Below, in pieces: positions 44,201 through 56,304 of a DNA stretch of 64,000 bases. Origin of the DNA: Terana coerulea (taxonomy: Eukaryota > Basidiomycota > Agaricomycetes > Polyporales > Phanerochaetaceae). Position numbers and translations under genes: made by a program. Position 1 is the first letter of the stretch, and every line of letters starts with the position of its first letter. The notes below the pieces were generated by a model. It was given only the letters and a program-made list of their open reading frames with translations, was not told the origin of the DNA and did not search any database. The stretch spans positions 248,001 to 312,000 of the forward strand of contig JAKOGH010000722.1 of the NCBI GenBank assembly GCA_024811115.1, in the 5' to 3' direction.

Positions 44201-47200
44201 AGATGACATCTTCCCACATGAAGGTCGCCATCGACCTCGAAGTTGTTCTTTCTTCACCCCGCGCGCTCTCCCGCCCCACTTACCCGTCACGCACGATGCA
44301 TGGAACAAGTACCGATACCCGAAGATACCACGCTGGCATATGGATGGTGTCGAAAGCGAAACACTTCAACACGGAGGGAGAGCGACGGCGAGATGAGGAT
44401 CCTGCGGGGCGAACGCGTGAACGATACTGACACGCATTACAGGACCGAACGTGCCATGCGATGTCGTCGTAAAGCGAGGGCCAGTAATATCGGTCCTTCA
44501 AAGCCGCTGTACGAGGCCTCTCGTCCCTTGTGTCCGCATACTCGGTGGGCTTCCGCGATCAACTCTGGGACGACGTTTATCATCAGTAATGACCAATTGT
44601 GGGAACTGCAACTCATGGAGTTTCCACAGCCTCCCGTCACGTAGAGTGAACTGCTTAGCTTTTGTTTCAAACCTGCGTGCAGCCTTGAAACTTTTGTGTA
44701 GTCAGCGTAGGTACGCCTTCCTGTCGATAAGTAGTCAGTAATCTCCGTCCAGAATAGTTTTGAGTCCTCAGCTTTGACAGCGTGTACATGTGAGATACAC
44801 GACACCTCCGATGCGTCCTGGGGCTTGAATGCCCGGGCATAATGTGTACGGTTATCGCACCGGATATGGCATGTTGTGTCGCCTGGAAAGCGTGTTGCTG
44901 CCGTCGAAGCAGCTAGTTGTTGACGGAATTCCTGCTCGATAGCAGGCATTTCCTCCGTCTCGATGTATGCGGGACGGTATTCTACAAATGCAAATGTCAA
45001 CTTCTCATCGCCAAGAAGAAACTCATCTGTAATTTCATATCCCTCCTTGCGAATGGAGAACTCCATTCCGAGGTAGGATACGTCGTCGTCGTTGCGAAGG
45101 AGTGCCGCATGGAAGGGAGCTTCTGCGGCTGGGTACTGTTTCTCCCTGATCTCGTCATGGACTGTCCACCACCATTCCGGGTGTCCACTATGTATGTTCG
45201 AGTCCCACGCACGTTGGTCCTCCGGGGTACCTGTCATGTTCCAGCATCTGTCTTCGATTCGCTGGGCCCGAGGAGACTCAAATGTTCCTGCGCTGACGAC
45301 TGCGACCTCTCGTTCGACTGTATTGACACTCGAAGAGCGGTCGAATCCGAGGGTTTCTTGTCGCGCATGTCCTCGTGAGATGAATGCTGCAAAAAGGGAT
45401 AAACGGGTCAGCGCAGTCTGCTGCTCTTTATGCGAAGCTCCCGTAGAGCCCGAGGAACTCATCGAGGTATGCTTCTGCGTCTGACTCGTCCGAAGTCTTC
45501 GGAGAAGGGCGGCGCCGAGACATTCCGTCTTGCGCAACCCCAAGCGTCGCTGGAACGTGCTCCAAATGGAAGTCAAAGAGCTGAATATATGAGACCCATC
45601 AGCGTCATAGCGCGTTAGGCAAATCCGGCTCTTTAATCATTTCCTTAAGAAATTTCGCGTCAACTTCCAAGGTAAAGTGGATGCCCCACACGCGATGACG
45701 CATTTCTTTGACCGCACGAAATACGCCATACAGCTCCACCTTCGGCTGTGAGTACTGAGATTCGACACGGTTGAAGGTACACGATCCAAAACAAAATTGG
45801 GTGCTTATCTGTTTCGAGGTGTTGGTAGAGGACCCACCCGGAGCCGTGTATCGAAGAGTCCACTGATAGCACCACTAGGCCGTGGTTTGATATTCTCGGC
45901 GGCGGGGTTGCCAATCGTGCAAGCTCATAGTCGATGACCTTAAAGATCGGGCGCTGAACTGACCAGCAGCTTCAATGTGTCCATTGCCTGCTGCGCTTCC
46001 CGCGTAAAGACGAATGTATCATCAGTTTTTCGACACAATTGAGTCAGGGGCTTAGCGAGTAGGGAGAAATTCTTGATCCATCGACGGCCGACACCTGCGA
46101 CACCCAGGAAGCCAGCGCACCTCCCAAACACTTTCCGAGTCGGCCAGTTGAGCACTTTGGTTGCGATCCCATGCGCTAGATGCCACCCTTCGTATGACAC
46201 GATCGATCCCACAATTCGGACCTTCGGGTGGCAGAATTAGCTTCGTCCCCGAAGCTGTTATTCCCGCCAACAGCATGCACAAGAACGCCAGGTCGAGATT
46301 GACCGCGTACTCGTATACAAACCGCCGGATCTCGGGATTGTCCTTGAGGGCCTCATCGTTGTAGCGTGTCCGCACGCCTTCATCGCGACGTCGTCGATGA
46401 ACACCTTCAAGAAGCCTTGAAGAATGCAGAACCTAAACGCATGGTTAGCGCAGCGCTTCAAACTCGGGCGACTGAGTTCGTGAAAGCCCTGTGGAAGCGT
46501 TGTTAGTCTCCAAGGTTCCGTTAAGCAATGGAAGGTAGTGAGATCGCGCGAAGCCTCTGCCAACGCCCTCGCATCGAAACCGGAAAACAAGTCTGCAACG
46601 CCGTAGATCGCATGCCCTACGAACGACTCCGCGAAAGTCATCCCGGCCTTGGGGGCAGCGCCGAATCTCGGATGGCATACTTATTGAGGTCCTGAAGGTC
46701 GTGCACCAGACGCAGCTTGTTTGTGTCCCCTTTTGCTACTCGGGAAACAGCGTGACCGGTAGGACGCAGATGAGTACTCGTACTTCCCTGCTCGCTTTGT
46801 TTCTCCAGGTAGGTCCGTGACGTCCTTTCGATAGCCTTGGGAATCCTAATCGGCTCGCGCACCCACGGGGTGTGTTCTATAATAGGAATTTCATAATCAG
46901 GGAAGTATTCTCGAGAAAATGTTCCGCGTTCATCGTCAGTCCATGCGAGCGCGTTCTGACGGCTTTGTAAAACGGACACAAGAAGGTCAATCTCCTGCCC
47001 GGATAGGAAACCCTCCGGCACAGTCGTGAGAATCTTGTCCAGACGTTCGTCAAACGCCCAGTCTCCGTGAACTCTGATAGCGGACGTGGGTGGTGCGTCA
47101 ACGGCTCAGGCTCCGGTACCTCTATGGGCTTGAACTTTTGTGCCGAAGGGTTAGGCATGTACGTTGGCACAGGCCTGACTTTGCGGTCGACTGGCTTGTA

Positions 47201-50200
47201 CCGACGCACAGCTGCCGACACCCTTGGGGTATACGTCAGCGAGAGCGCGGGAAGTCCATTGGGTAGCAAAAGGAATGGAAGGTGTGTCGAGCGCGTACTC
47301 GGCAGTGCCGGAGAAGAAAATCGAAAGAGTCTGGGGCACAAGTTCACAAGTATCCGCTGAAGTGGTCAAAATCAGAGGAAGAGGTCACATCACCGAGCAA
47401 TATGTCAAGGGTCCGGCCCACCGACGGAATCCTGCCGCGAGTCGGGAGAGCGGCAGCGTTTTCGTGCTCGTCCCGCCCTCAAAAATCCACCCGCGACTTC
47501 GGCCGTCCGAACTTGAGAGAGCCTGCGACGAGAGCGCGAGTCTATCTGCATTGCGTGGGTTGTTAGCGCGTGCGATTTCGATAGATGAAAATGAAGCTGT
47601 CTTATCCCTCCGACGTAAGCGCTGAAGGTGGGTTGCTCCTCCCTGGGTTGTAAGAAATATCTGCTGAGAACCAATTGAGCCATGGCTGCCCAAGGATCCC
47701 GTCGTAGTTGCCGTGCTCGCGATTACTAATGAAAAAGTGATGGTCAAAGTTCTTTCCACCCAGCTGCACTGGCGCTGTCGATACAGCATCCCGAGTAAGG
47801 GAACTGTTTCCCCACCGATGCCGCTGGCAGGGACCATCGCTTTCCGTCCTCATCAATGCGAACCTCAGTCTGCTCCCAGACCCTTCTCGTCATGAGGTTA
47901 AGTTCCGATCCCGAATCGACCAGGAATATGACTTTCTGTCCTCCGAAGATTCCCTGGACGAGGCCGGCTGCCATCGCGTAATGTTTGCGAGCACCTAAAG
48001 CGACGGCATGAGCGTATCTTTCCATAATAGATCTCAAACCTTTCTTGTCGCCATCATAGGTGAGAAACGCTGTTAGAGATGGCGCATTTTGTTCATGATC
48101 ATCAGACGCGGGTGAGGAGACTTCTATCAAAGTACTATCAGCATCTGCTTGCGACGTCTCCCACGCACCGGCCTTTGCATTGAACTCTCGGCGGGTTTTT
48201 ACCATGACCGCCATGCGTTTTGCAAGTCCGGAGACATGCCTAGGATCTCACGCAATGAGAGGGTAATTTTGGTATTCAGAATCTGTCCTTGCACGTTTTC
48301 AGCTGAGACTGTCTCTTGAACGGTTGAGGTGAAACGGTAAGGTTGAGACTTAGCGGATTTCCACCGATTGTTCCCGTCCTGCTCATCTGGGACATCGTCG
48401 ACCCGTGCACGACGACCCTCTTGTTTCGCCTTCGCTCGCACGCCAGCCATCCTCCGTGTTGATCGGGTGTGGTGCCGACGAAGGTACCTTCGCACTACAG
48501 CGCGTCATCTGCGTCGGCTCTGCCGGCTGCTGCACTGTCGGAGCCTTATAGATAGAACGCCATGTTGGGGTCTTCTTTGACACGGCCTCGGATTCACTCT
48601 CGTCGTCGAACCGTACTTGCTTGTCCAGTACCCCGTCCTTGGCTTGCGATCGCGTCACCGCCGGAAACGCATATGCTGTCTCCATCGACGCAGCTGAAAC
48701 TCCCCTCTAGAACGGGCAACTCGTTCAGGTAAAGACCATGGCCAGGCACTGGTGAGGAGGTACGTCCCGACCCTTTTGCCCCAGGGGTCAACGCCAACTC
48801 GCTTCGTAGAATAGCTGCAATGCCACCCGGCTGGTTGTACGCGCGCGGCAGCTCGCCTCCATTGGTACGGCATAGCCGACCGTTCGACGGATTGAAGTGA
48901 ATGACCCCGAGCTGACAAGGTCTTGGGTCTCTGGACAAAACGGCATACCTATGCGGTGCTCGAGGTTGATACCCTCTTCCTTACCGCACATGAAGCACGA
49001 CCGTCGGCCGGATCCTTGACCGCTCGGAGTACTGGGACCCGCGTTGCCACGTTGATGGGGATTTGTTGGCCGACCACAGTAGGCTGAAGGTTGAGCGTGA
49101 GCTGTCGCATCGCGTCGGCCAAGTCATCTAGGGTCATGGGACGAGGCTCGGTGCGCTCCTCAGTCGCCTTCTTCGCACGAGACTTCTTTGTCTTTGACAG
49201 CGATGGCGACCTCTTCTTGGTCCGACGCGAAGGCCCTCCTGTACCCTTCCCTCTGGACCTCGATCGCGACGAGGCACTTGAGCCTGATGAAGACACCGAC
49301 CGCTCTCGGCGAGACTTCCTCGAAGACTTTCCCTTCCTCGGCCGGCGGTCCTCATCAGTGCTCGACTGAGACACTGACCGCCCCCGTCGCGAATTTCCTC
49401 GAAGACTTTCCCTTCCTACCCCGACGGTCCTCCTCCTCCTCCGAAGCCGACCCAGACTCATCGTCGTCCGAGCTCGAACCCGACGAGGTAGAACGTCCTC
49501 TGCGCTTGCGCCGACGCCTCGAGTTCTCGTTGTAGTCGATGTCCTCCGGGTCAAACACCGCTCGCATCGCGGCCAATGTCTGGTCTATGCTCGGCGGCGA
49601 TGTCCTTTTAAGGGTTTTTCCTGCCGCAGTAAGTAGCACGTTTAGTTTCGGACGAATCGTACGATGTAACTTAGCTGGTACGCCCGAATAAAAGAGATAA
49701 TCTCTTTCTACGTCTGTGAGTTGTTTGTCCTCGACGAGCGAGCCGAGTTTCGCGACGGAAGTGTCGATGGTATCTATCAATGTCCTCTCGTGAGCGTATT
49801 TTTCCGTCTCGGTTCTCATGATCAACGAAGTCTCTTAACTCTTCTGATGATCCTTTACGCTTCCTGGAGCGGGATTCGTAGTAATCCTTAAGTTTCTTCT
49901 TCGCCTCGTCCCAGTCGTCGTTCTTGAAAGCGTCGTCTTGTCTGATAGTATCTTGCACGTGCTCCGACGAGTATCGCGGGATGAGGATCGGCCACTTCTG
50001 CTCCACGATGCCGGCTGCTTTCCCCAGCATCTCGATAGACTCCAGGAAGGTGTTGACATGCTTGCCCGTGAAGTGAGGTGCCTTACTCGACGTCGGCAAG
50101 GGCATCGGGACGAGGACAGCATTGACAGCGAGAGCCGCCATGGATGGTGATAGCGTTGGGACGATGGAAGAAGTCAGCGGAGAGAAGTGATGAAGCGTTG

Positions 50201-52084
50201 GAAGGAGCCGACGTGGATGCAGGAATGGAAGAGGTTGGCGGTACGAGAGCCGGGATAACGGTCGACGCGTTCGTGCGTACTGGACTCGGGTTGGTCGAAG
50301 ACCTGCCGGATCGAAGGTTACGGTCTGACGGCGGGATCTCAGGCTTATTACGAGGCGTCCGCGAGGGTTCGAGAACTGATGGCTTTGGTGGTACCTTCAG
50401 CGGCGCGACCTTTTGACAGTCTTCTTCTTCGAGGTTGATGCGGTAACGTCTCCGTATGGCATAAACCAACGGACGGGCCGGTAGGTACGTTCGTGGTCAC
50501 AAGAAGACCAATCCCCTGCGGTGGTCACCACTTGTGGAGATGGTATCGGGTTGGGGACTGGTAGTTGACGCGAACGAGTGGGGCGACGGTAGTGGAAGAG
50601 TGGCCAGCGTAGGTATCTGAAACAGAGTAATTAGCTTATAATTTGACCCTTCTTACCGGAACACAACGCGCTGACGAGGGGAGACACCGGAAGGCGGTAA
50701 CTCGGGGCGCCGTGCACAGGAGCGAAACTTGAAGAATGAACAGTTAGCTCGATGAACGGAAATACAGCGACTCACTTATCTCGTAGCCGACTCGTTGCCG
50801 ACGGACTATAACTCAGGGGAAAACGACGGCGATGCGAAGTGATGCTTTTGTGGGGGAAACAAAGATGATTCCTCGAGACGTGAGGATGCCCTTTATATAA
50901 TACACTGAAACATCCCGCTACCGTTCTCTCGGTCGGGAGTTCGCTTCGGAAACTCTGCGAAACTGAGAAAGAAGAACATACTGGCGCGAAGACGTCCGAG
51001 AACGGAATGAGACCTAGTTCTGGATGCGGCATGTTGCGAAACCGTTGGCGCCGGGGAAAGACACGCCGGTTCCTTCAGCTATGTCATGTTCAGACGGGCA
51101 ATGACTCAGGGCTGGCGTAGAGACAGTGACACGGCTTATTTGCGTGCGCGAACCGCTGCCCTCGGAGCGCGAGCACGGTCACTGTCCTGGCGTAGGCCCC
51201 TACGTCCCGTCTTCCCACGATCACGGCCGTCGGTCCCGTCGTTGTCCGCGAGAGATACAAGTGCATGAGAGAGAGGAGGAGGGATGAAAGACTAAATAAA
51301 GGAGTGATTAAAGAAACATTCACGATGCCTAGGGCTTCCTGAGCCGTCGAGCGAGGCGATTCGCGTGTGCGTGGTTCGAAATGCAAGTAGACGCGGACGA
51401 AAGCGGTCGTGGTGAGCGTCAAGGGTCCCGCCTGCCTAGTCGGGAATAATCGAATTTATGAGCTTTTCGTGCCTGCGCTAATCTCTACCACCACACCGGA
51501 AATAGGTGGATGAAACGTGCAGCCTTACCGCTCCCATTTCAGCACGAGCTGAGAGACGACGTCAACCATATCATCGAACATGTTGCGCGTATTCATGGTG
51601 CTGAAGGCGGGCATCAGGATCCGGTCTGTTCGTCGCAACTCTGAGTACAGTTTCACGGTAAGGCTAGCGGGACGACCCACGCGCGATGTGCCAATTCTCT
51701 TCCTCGATGTGAGCCTGATTTCTGCGGTTAAGCATTTCTGTGGGCGATAAAGAGAGCCTGTACGTACGGTGAAGAGCCCATCGCTAGTCGCATTGCGGAC
51801 CTGCATGAGGTTGGGATTGAGGGTTTTTCGAAAACGTTTTTCATTGGAAACTTCATGGAGGAGCTCCTGTGTGCTAATGACGACGATCTTCGTGCCTATG
51901 GACACGCTCAGCCGCCTCTCGACCAAAAATGATGAAAGCACGACTTACCGACCATGTTCAGCTGGTAAATCTCGCCGTACTGTTTGGCGAGCAAGCTAAA
52001 CGATTGAATAGGCAGCTCGCTGTCGATGGACGGTGCATGCCCTAAGAAGGGGATTGAAGGAGGATACGGGATAGGTGTGGACAT
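38264..52084 (-). CDS. CYP505-type cytochrome P450-reductase fusion, interrupted by an intronic retrotransposon
   Basis: Self-sufficient fatty-acid hydroxylase (P450foxy/CYP505 class): P450, FMN, FAD and NADPH domains in one chain, for subterminal hydroxylation of fatty acids or related chains. ATG at 52084 (MSTPIPYPPSIPFLGHAPSI). P450 marks: NWHIAHRILMPAFST, LTFLIAGHETTSG, and the haem loop FGYGLRACIGRPFAWQEA. FMN domain: MYVLYGSNTGTSEVFAQRIA and FAVFGCGNRDW. FAD/NADPH domain: LPEGVTYRSGDYLA, VRQYSISSSPL, VMFCAGSGLAPMRGFLQERA and LYVCGSGKM, with stop at 38264. More than ten small introns all join without a slip. Intron 42037-51528 contains the whole Ty3-type element. Without it the intron would be about 50 nt, and KWER joins FGPHYKIDP cleanly. 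Whether it is still spliced out is unknown. Confidence 0.86.
42061..43021 (-). repeat. 3' LTR of the Ty3-type element
   Basis: 961 bp. Matches the other LTR (963 bp) throughout apart from six single-base indels. A TATATAA promoter element lies at 42417-42425 on the minus strand. Confidence 0.9.
43011..48198 (-). CDS. pol region of the Ty3-type element (protease, RT, RNase H, integrase)
   Basis: Order on the minus strand: aspartic protease (VIFLVDSGSELNLM, near 47930), reverse transcriptase (RLVHDLQDLNKY, then VFIDDVAMK as the xxDD site near 46390, and LTTLPQGF), RNase H (VLSVDSSIHGSGWVLYQ, about 45880), and integrase with a zinc-binding HRVCGH...CNAC pair (about 44440-44560), a core Asp in VVRCDGGPE (about 44180) and a C-terminal tail to 43011. 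Protease before RT and integrase last is the Ty3 order, unlike Ty1/copia. The reading frame is broken in many places, so activity cannot be judged from this sequence. No chromodomain is seen. Confidence 0.72.
48199..50469 (-). CDS. gag-like region of the Ty3-type element
   Basis: Capsid-type protein upstream of pol. It begins near 50469 (MVYAIRRRYRINLEEEDCQK) and passes through a one-base slip near 50125 into MAALAVNAVLVPMPLPTSSK and HFTGKHVNTFLESIEMLG, typical of fungal Ty3 gag. A middle part reads LTDVERDYLFYSGVPAKLHR. An Arg/Ser-rich region follows, in which RKGKSSRK occurs twice (about 49318-49339 and 49407-49428). A Cys/His motif (CFMCGKEEGINLEHRIGMPF plus C) stands in for the usual zinc knuckle. 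Frames change several times, so the polyprotein is not open as given. Slips like those in host genes may be the cause. Confidence 0.68.
50533..51495 (-). repeat. 5' LTR of the Ty3-type element
   Basis: 963 bp. TATATAA at 50892-50900 on the minus strand is the likely core promoter of the element. Terminal inverted TGTGG/CCACA. Confidence 0.9.
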
Positions 52085-53341
52085 TGTACAGTGGGCTGTA
52101 GTTCGCTGGCTGAGACCTGCAGAGTATGCCCAGTATATATACCATGTCCATCTCTGCAAGTGTCACTGGTTCATTAGGCGAATAGTTTTCCGAGATGCAG
52201 AGGCGCGCCGCCACCGAGCAGAATGAGTGCAGGTACTCACGTATGCCCGTCTCCCGCCCCCGCCGGCATCAGGGCGGGCAGTCATCGATGACTATCCGCC
52301 ATGACAAGCTTCCGGAAGAGTGGTCGGCAGTCGGCTATACTGCAGAAACGAAGTAGCGATGTCAAAGTACTCGGCCGAGGCCTGCAATCATGTGCATCGC
52401 TTGGATGTATTGCGGCCATGAGAGCAGCATTCGCTAAACGACGCTCAGCAAGCCAAGCAACACCTATATGTAATTGATAGGAGGGGAAGTTCCGGACGGT
52501 GTGCGGTCTCACGCGGGAGGCGGTCGATGTTGGATGGGTAGTGTCTACGCGTGAGTCGCGCACGCAGGCAATGCAGTGAGGATAGCCTGTTTACTGGGTG
52601 GGAGAGCCTGGTAAACACCGGGATAATCAGCATCACTAACGGACCTGCGCGTTCCGCGGGAGATCGGGTAGAGAGAACGCATAAGATGCTTTGCGAGAAA
52701 GAAGTATAGCGCACTCATAGAGGTATCGTCTTCCCAGCACACTACTACACTGCGGGTACTCGGACGTTGGGAGAGTACACCCGAGTCCTCTGCACCGGAA
52801 AACCTGCCGCTCCGAAGCTGGCCTTGGGTGTTCGGCAAGCATGCATGAAAGCTGCGTTGGGACAGATTTTGGCAGATCGAGGATGCTTCCACCTCATATA
52901 AATCGCTGATTTTGCCGCATATATGCAGGACCATTGCAGATGAAGCCGCAAGAACATGGAAGTACGAACTCTGGATTGCAGGTGGGCGCTATCCTACAAC
53001 ACGGCGCATAGGCGCTATATTACATAATCAATGGGATGAAGCAGACGCCAAGCAGAGTGGCATTCCCCGCCGCTGTCCTCTCACCGCAATATCTTGCTTG
53101 AACCAGTTCACCGCTAGTTTCCATCGCAGATCTGCAGGTTTCACTCACTCAAAACCTGTGTATTGGGAATAGCATTCGCTGCGCAGATAGATACGCCACG
53201 CCCACCCCGCATTGACCTACTAAGTACTGACTTGGACTTGCCCTGCAAGCATTCATTGGCACCGTTGCTACACTTCGTGAGTAAATGACACTAGTCTGAA
53301 GCTCAGCATTTGGATTTGAATACGGAGTACAGAAGGACTTG
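52085..53341. other. Divergent intergenic region, no gene seen
   Basis: About 1.26 kb between the CYP505 start (minus) and the first BTB gene (plus). Contains the CYP505 TATA box at 52134-52141. ORFs of up to 129 codons on the minus strand have no recognisable feature. Confidence 0.5.
52134..52141 (-). promoter_or_regulatory. TATA box of the CYP505 gene
   Basis: TATATATA on the minus strand, 50-57 nt upstream of the start at 52084. Confidence 0.6.
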
Positions 53342-54477
53342 ATGTCCGAAACGGGTCGCACTGAGTCAACCGACGCGGAGCACATGCTCGAAACAAACGA
53401 ATCCACCACTCAGACGTCCGGGCAGTCGAGCCCTGTCCTAGTAGACACTCCCGATGCTAAAGTCGAGACAAACCCATCAGCTCCCCCACCTCGAGAGCCG
53501 CACCCTGAACTCTCATTCGAGGACGGTAATGTGATCGTCGTGGCAGGAAGCACGTCGTACAGGGTGCATCGCAGCGTGCTGTCCCGTAAATCTGCGTTAT
53601 TCAAGGACCTCCTCAGTCTTCCGCAGCCTGAGAGTGCAGAGAAGGTGGATGGAATGCCAGTCGTGCCACTGCTAGATTCTGCGGAGGATGTGAGCTATGC
53701 TCATGGACGCGATATACAATGGGACGAAGTAAGTACTCCTTTGTGTCCTGAGGTGCTCACGTTAAGCCTCGAAACAGATACAAGTACCGCGACGATGAAG
53801 CTCCGGCATGGAACACGGTGCACAAGCTCCTCGTGCTCGGCACAAAGTACCAAGTCGAAGAGCTCCGGGACGAGGCTATCCACCAGCTGAATGGCCGCTA
53901 CCCTAAGAAGATCACCGACTGGGACTACACCTGCCGCACCGACGCCGAAACGTCCTCGACCATCGTCGTCTCGTATCCCATCGAGGAAGATCTCGTCATC
54001 GCGAACGTCGCCCGCGCAATGGACCTGCCCGATGTCCACCTCGCCGCGCTCTACGGCTGCTGCTCGCTGCCGTTCGACGTGCTTGTCCGCGGGCGTGTCC
54101 TCGAGGACGGCACGTCCGAGCAACTCTGCCCAGACGACCTCATCGCGTGCCTGCAGGGCAAGGAGAACCTCCTCGTCGCCGCCCGCGCGGACCTCCGCAT
54201 GCACCTGTTCGTGCCCGACGAGCGCCCGGTCTCGTGTGCGTCGCACGAGTGCGCGCCGAAGGTGGGCGAGCTTAACACGAAGTGGCGCGCGATGGAGGCG
54301 CGCCCGCGGCGGCTGTACGACCCCCTGCGGCCGGACGACGACGAGATCGAGAAGGACTGCGTCGACGCTGGTCTGTGCCACGAGTGTGTCAAGTTCTACC
54401 TCGCGCGGCATGCGTCGTTACGCCAGGAGATCCGGAATAATTTGGCGAAATACATTTGTGCGACGAAGATATCGTAG
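53342..54477 (+). CDS. BTB/POZ domain protein 1
   Basis: BTB/POZ protein of the Agaricomycete type. A low-complexity N-terminus is followed by LSFEDGNVIVVAGSTSYRVH and RSVLSRKSALFKDLLSLPQP, the start of the BTB fold, then VPLLDSAEDVSYLMDAIYNG. After an intron (GTAAGT, about 53728-53780) come YKYRDDEAPAWNTVHKLLVL, GTKYQVEELRDEAIHQLNGR and a C-terminal domain with YGCCSLPFDVLVRG and CHECVKFYLARHASLRQEIR. Stop at 54477. A single extra G near 53699 breaks the frame inside VSY-LMD just before the donor and looks like an assembly indel. BTB domains dimerise and often bring in cullin-3; partners here are unknown. Paralogous to the gene at 62031-63112. Confidence 0.8.
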
Positions 54478-54938
54478 GTGTGTGACCCTGGGGCACGTCT
54501 GTACACCATACATTGCTGACAGTGACTTTATAGTTGACTACGATTCCGCTATTTTTGGGTGATTTTATCAGGGCGGGTATTCTATCGCTTTCGCTGTTCA
54601 TATGCTTCCCCATTGTACACTGAACGTCTTGTATTGTAGCTTGTAGTATATCGGAAAGACAGCAATTATGCACAATCTCAGTCACTGTTTAACACTCGAC
54701 GGCTACATGTGCACTCACAATGCGAGAAGCCGGCGGCTGCACCGATGGAAATAATCAGCAGCTTTTGCTATCCTCCTACCGACAATTGTCACTATCTAAA
54801 CCACATGCCTTGTTAGAATCGCAGGATATTTCAGAATAATTGCTGAATGATTACGATGAATATAATACGAATGGTTGACTAGACGATACAAGTTGAGGCG
54901 GACAGAAAAACGAACATAGCACAAGGAGTGAATACGCC
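54478..54938. other. Convergent 3' region
   Basis: About 460 bp between BTB protein 1 and the FunK1 kinase. AT-rich, no coding signal. Confidence 0.5.
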
Positions 54939-56304
54939 TCAAGTAGCCTCTTCGAAATCGTTTTCAATCAAGACCGCATCTTCAGAATCGTCCTCCACCG
55001 ACAGTGCTTCCTTGATTGAATCCCGTGTAACCGTGCCATTGAGTGTCTCATAATCGACGGCTTGGGGCAATGGAGCGCGCTTCCGTCGCGAGGACTGATA
55101 TGAGCGCAAGTTGTCGCTGTAGTCGGCGATCACCCCGGAGCCCTTGGCGAAGACCTTGAACCACGCGTAAAACCATGGCGCCCACCGCCGAAACTTGGGC
55201 GTAAAGGGAATCTTGACCTGTCTATCCCGTAAATGCATGAGGCCACCCTTGATTGCAGCTATACTCTCGATGCTACCGGACTCCCACTGCTGGAGATATT
55301 CGATAATTCTTGTCTTGAACGTCCCGCTCTCAATGGGCTCCATTGTCATGCTGCACCAGAGCGCAACGTAGAGCAACGACTCAAAGTCGTGTCGTAATCT
55401 GTGGAGTGTTCGCTCGTACGGCATTGGCGCTTCCAGGCTGTCGATGTCTGGGAGGCTTTCGTCTCCGATCAGTCCAAGGATGTCGATCGCGATGAAAGGG
55501 AGCGTCCCGGTACGATGCTTGGATGACACAGGATTAGCATGCGAGCCATCGGAATTAACGACCGTAGCGAGATCGAAGTCGTTCAGGATGAAATGAGGCT
55601 TGTCATCGCGCATTTCGTACATGATGTTGTTGTGGCTGATGTCGCGATGCAGGATTTTCGCCTCCCCGTGTCTAAGCTCGTGCAAGCCTGGCAGATATCA
55701 ACGTTGAATTCAGCGGAGGTGACTGATCAAAACGAGGTAACTCACAGTCCAGCATCTGATACACCATGCGCGAAAGGTATTCGGAGCCCTGAGAGAAGAG
55801 TGCCCGCAGAGGCAGATATCTCGTGCAAACGAGCACCCGCATGACCCGTTCTTCATACTGGCCGTCATCGGCATTTTCTTCACGGAGGTAGTCCAGGAAC
55901 ACCTTGCGCGGCCCGTCAGAGAAGGACCAGAGGTCCGCTGATAGATGAAGCTCGGGCAGGTGCTTGACCTTAGCTGCAAGAGCTATCTTGAGAAGCGCTT
56001 GTTCCGCAACGCGGGTCTTCACCTGGTTCGACAGCTTGATGATAATCTTCTTGTTCTTGAGCAGCTTAGAATCCGATGTTGCGTTGTACACGAGGGTTCG
56101 TCTGCCGACTAGATTGTACCAAGGTTGCACTGCGAGAACATGATACCTTGGAGAGTGACGCGTACAGTCTTCTGAGGGCTTGCTGGTGTTTGCAGCGCTC
56201 TTGGTGACCTTCGCGCTGTGAAGATCTGTGCTATTGGATGTCGTTATGTCCGCCGCCAGAGGTGGACATCCGGTCTGCTGATGGTGGCCGTTCGTGTTCA
56301 ACAT
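54939..56304 (-). CDS. FunK1-type fungal protein kinase
   Basis: Kinase-like protein of the FunK1 family, expanded in Agaricomycetes. ATG at 56304. N-lobe region with RRTLVYNATSDSKLLKNKKI and IIIKLSNQVKTRVAEQALLK. After an intron near 55685-55745 comes the catalytic loop ILHRDISHNNIMYE (the HRD motif), then LNDFDLATVV in place of DFG, then GTLPFIAIDIL and LRHDFESLLYVALWC. The C-terminal end is acidic (DDSEDAVLIENDFEEAT). Asp of HRD, Asn and the DFD metal-binding Asp are all visible, so catalysis is plausible. The frame is unbroken over both exons. Biological role of the family is largely unknown, with links to fruiting and multicellular growth proposed. Confidence 0.85.

Larger units (their letters stand above)
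42061..51495 (-). mobile_element. Complete Ty3-type LTR retrotransposon
   Basis: 9,435-bp element read on the minus strand, with near-identical LTRs at both ends (TGTGG...CCACA termini as seen on the plus strand). It encodes gag, protease, reverse transcriptase, RNase H and integrase in the order of Ty3 elements. CCGG flanks both sides (ACCGG if the terminal A is counted as host), which I read as a 4- or 5-bp target duplication. It sits in an intron of the CYP505 gene in the same orientation. The LTRs show no substitution, so insertion was recent. I could not identify a convincing primer-binding site or a purine tract. Confidence 0.88.

Noticed and set aside
52545..52934. 129-codon minus-strand ORF upstream of the CYP505 gene
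   Set aside because: No signal peptide, motif or intron pattern.
53701..54411. 236-codon antisense ORF across BTB protein 1
   Set aside because: It is the shadow of a GC-rich real exon in another frame; the plus strand has the BTB motifs.
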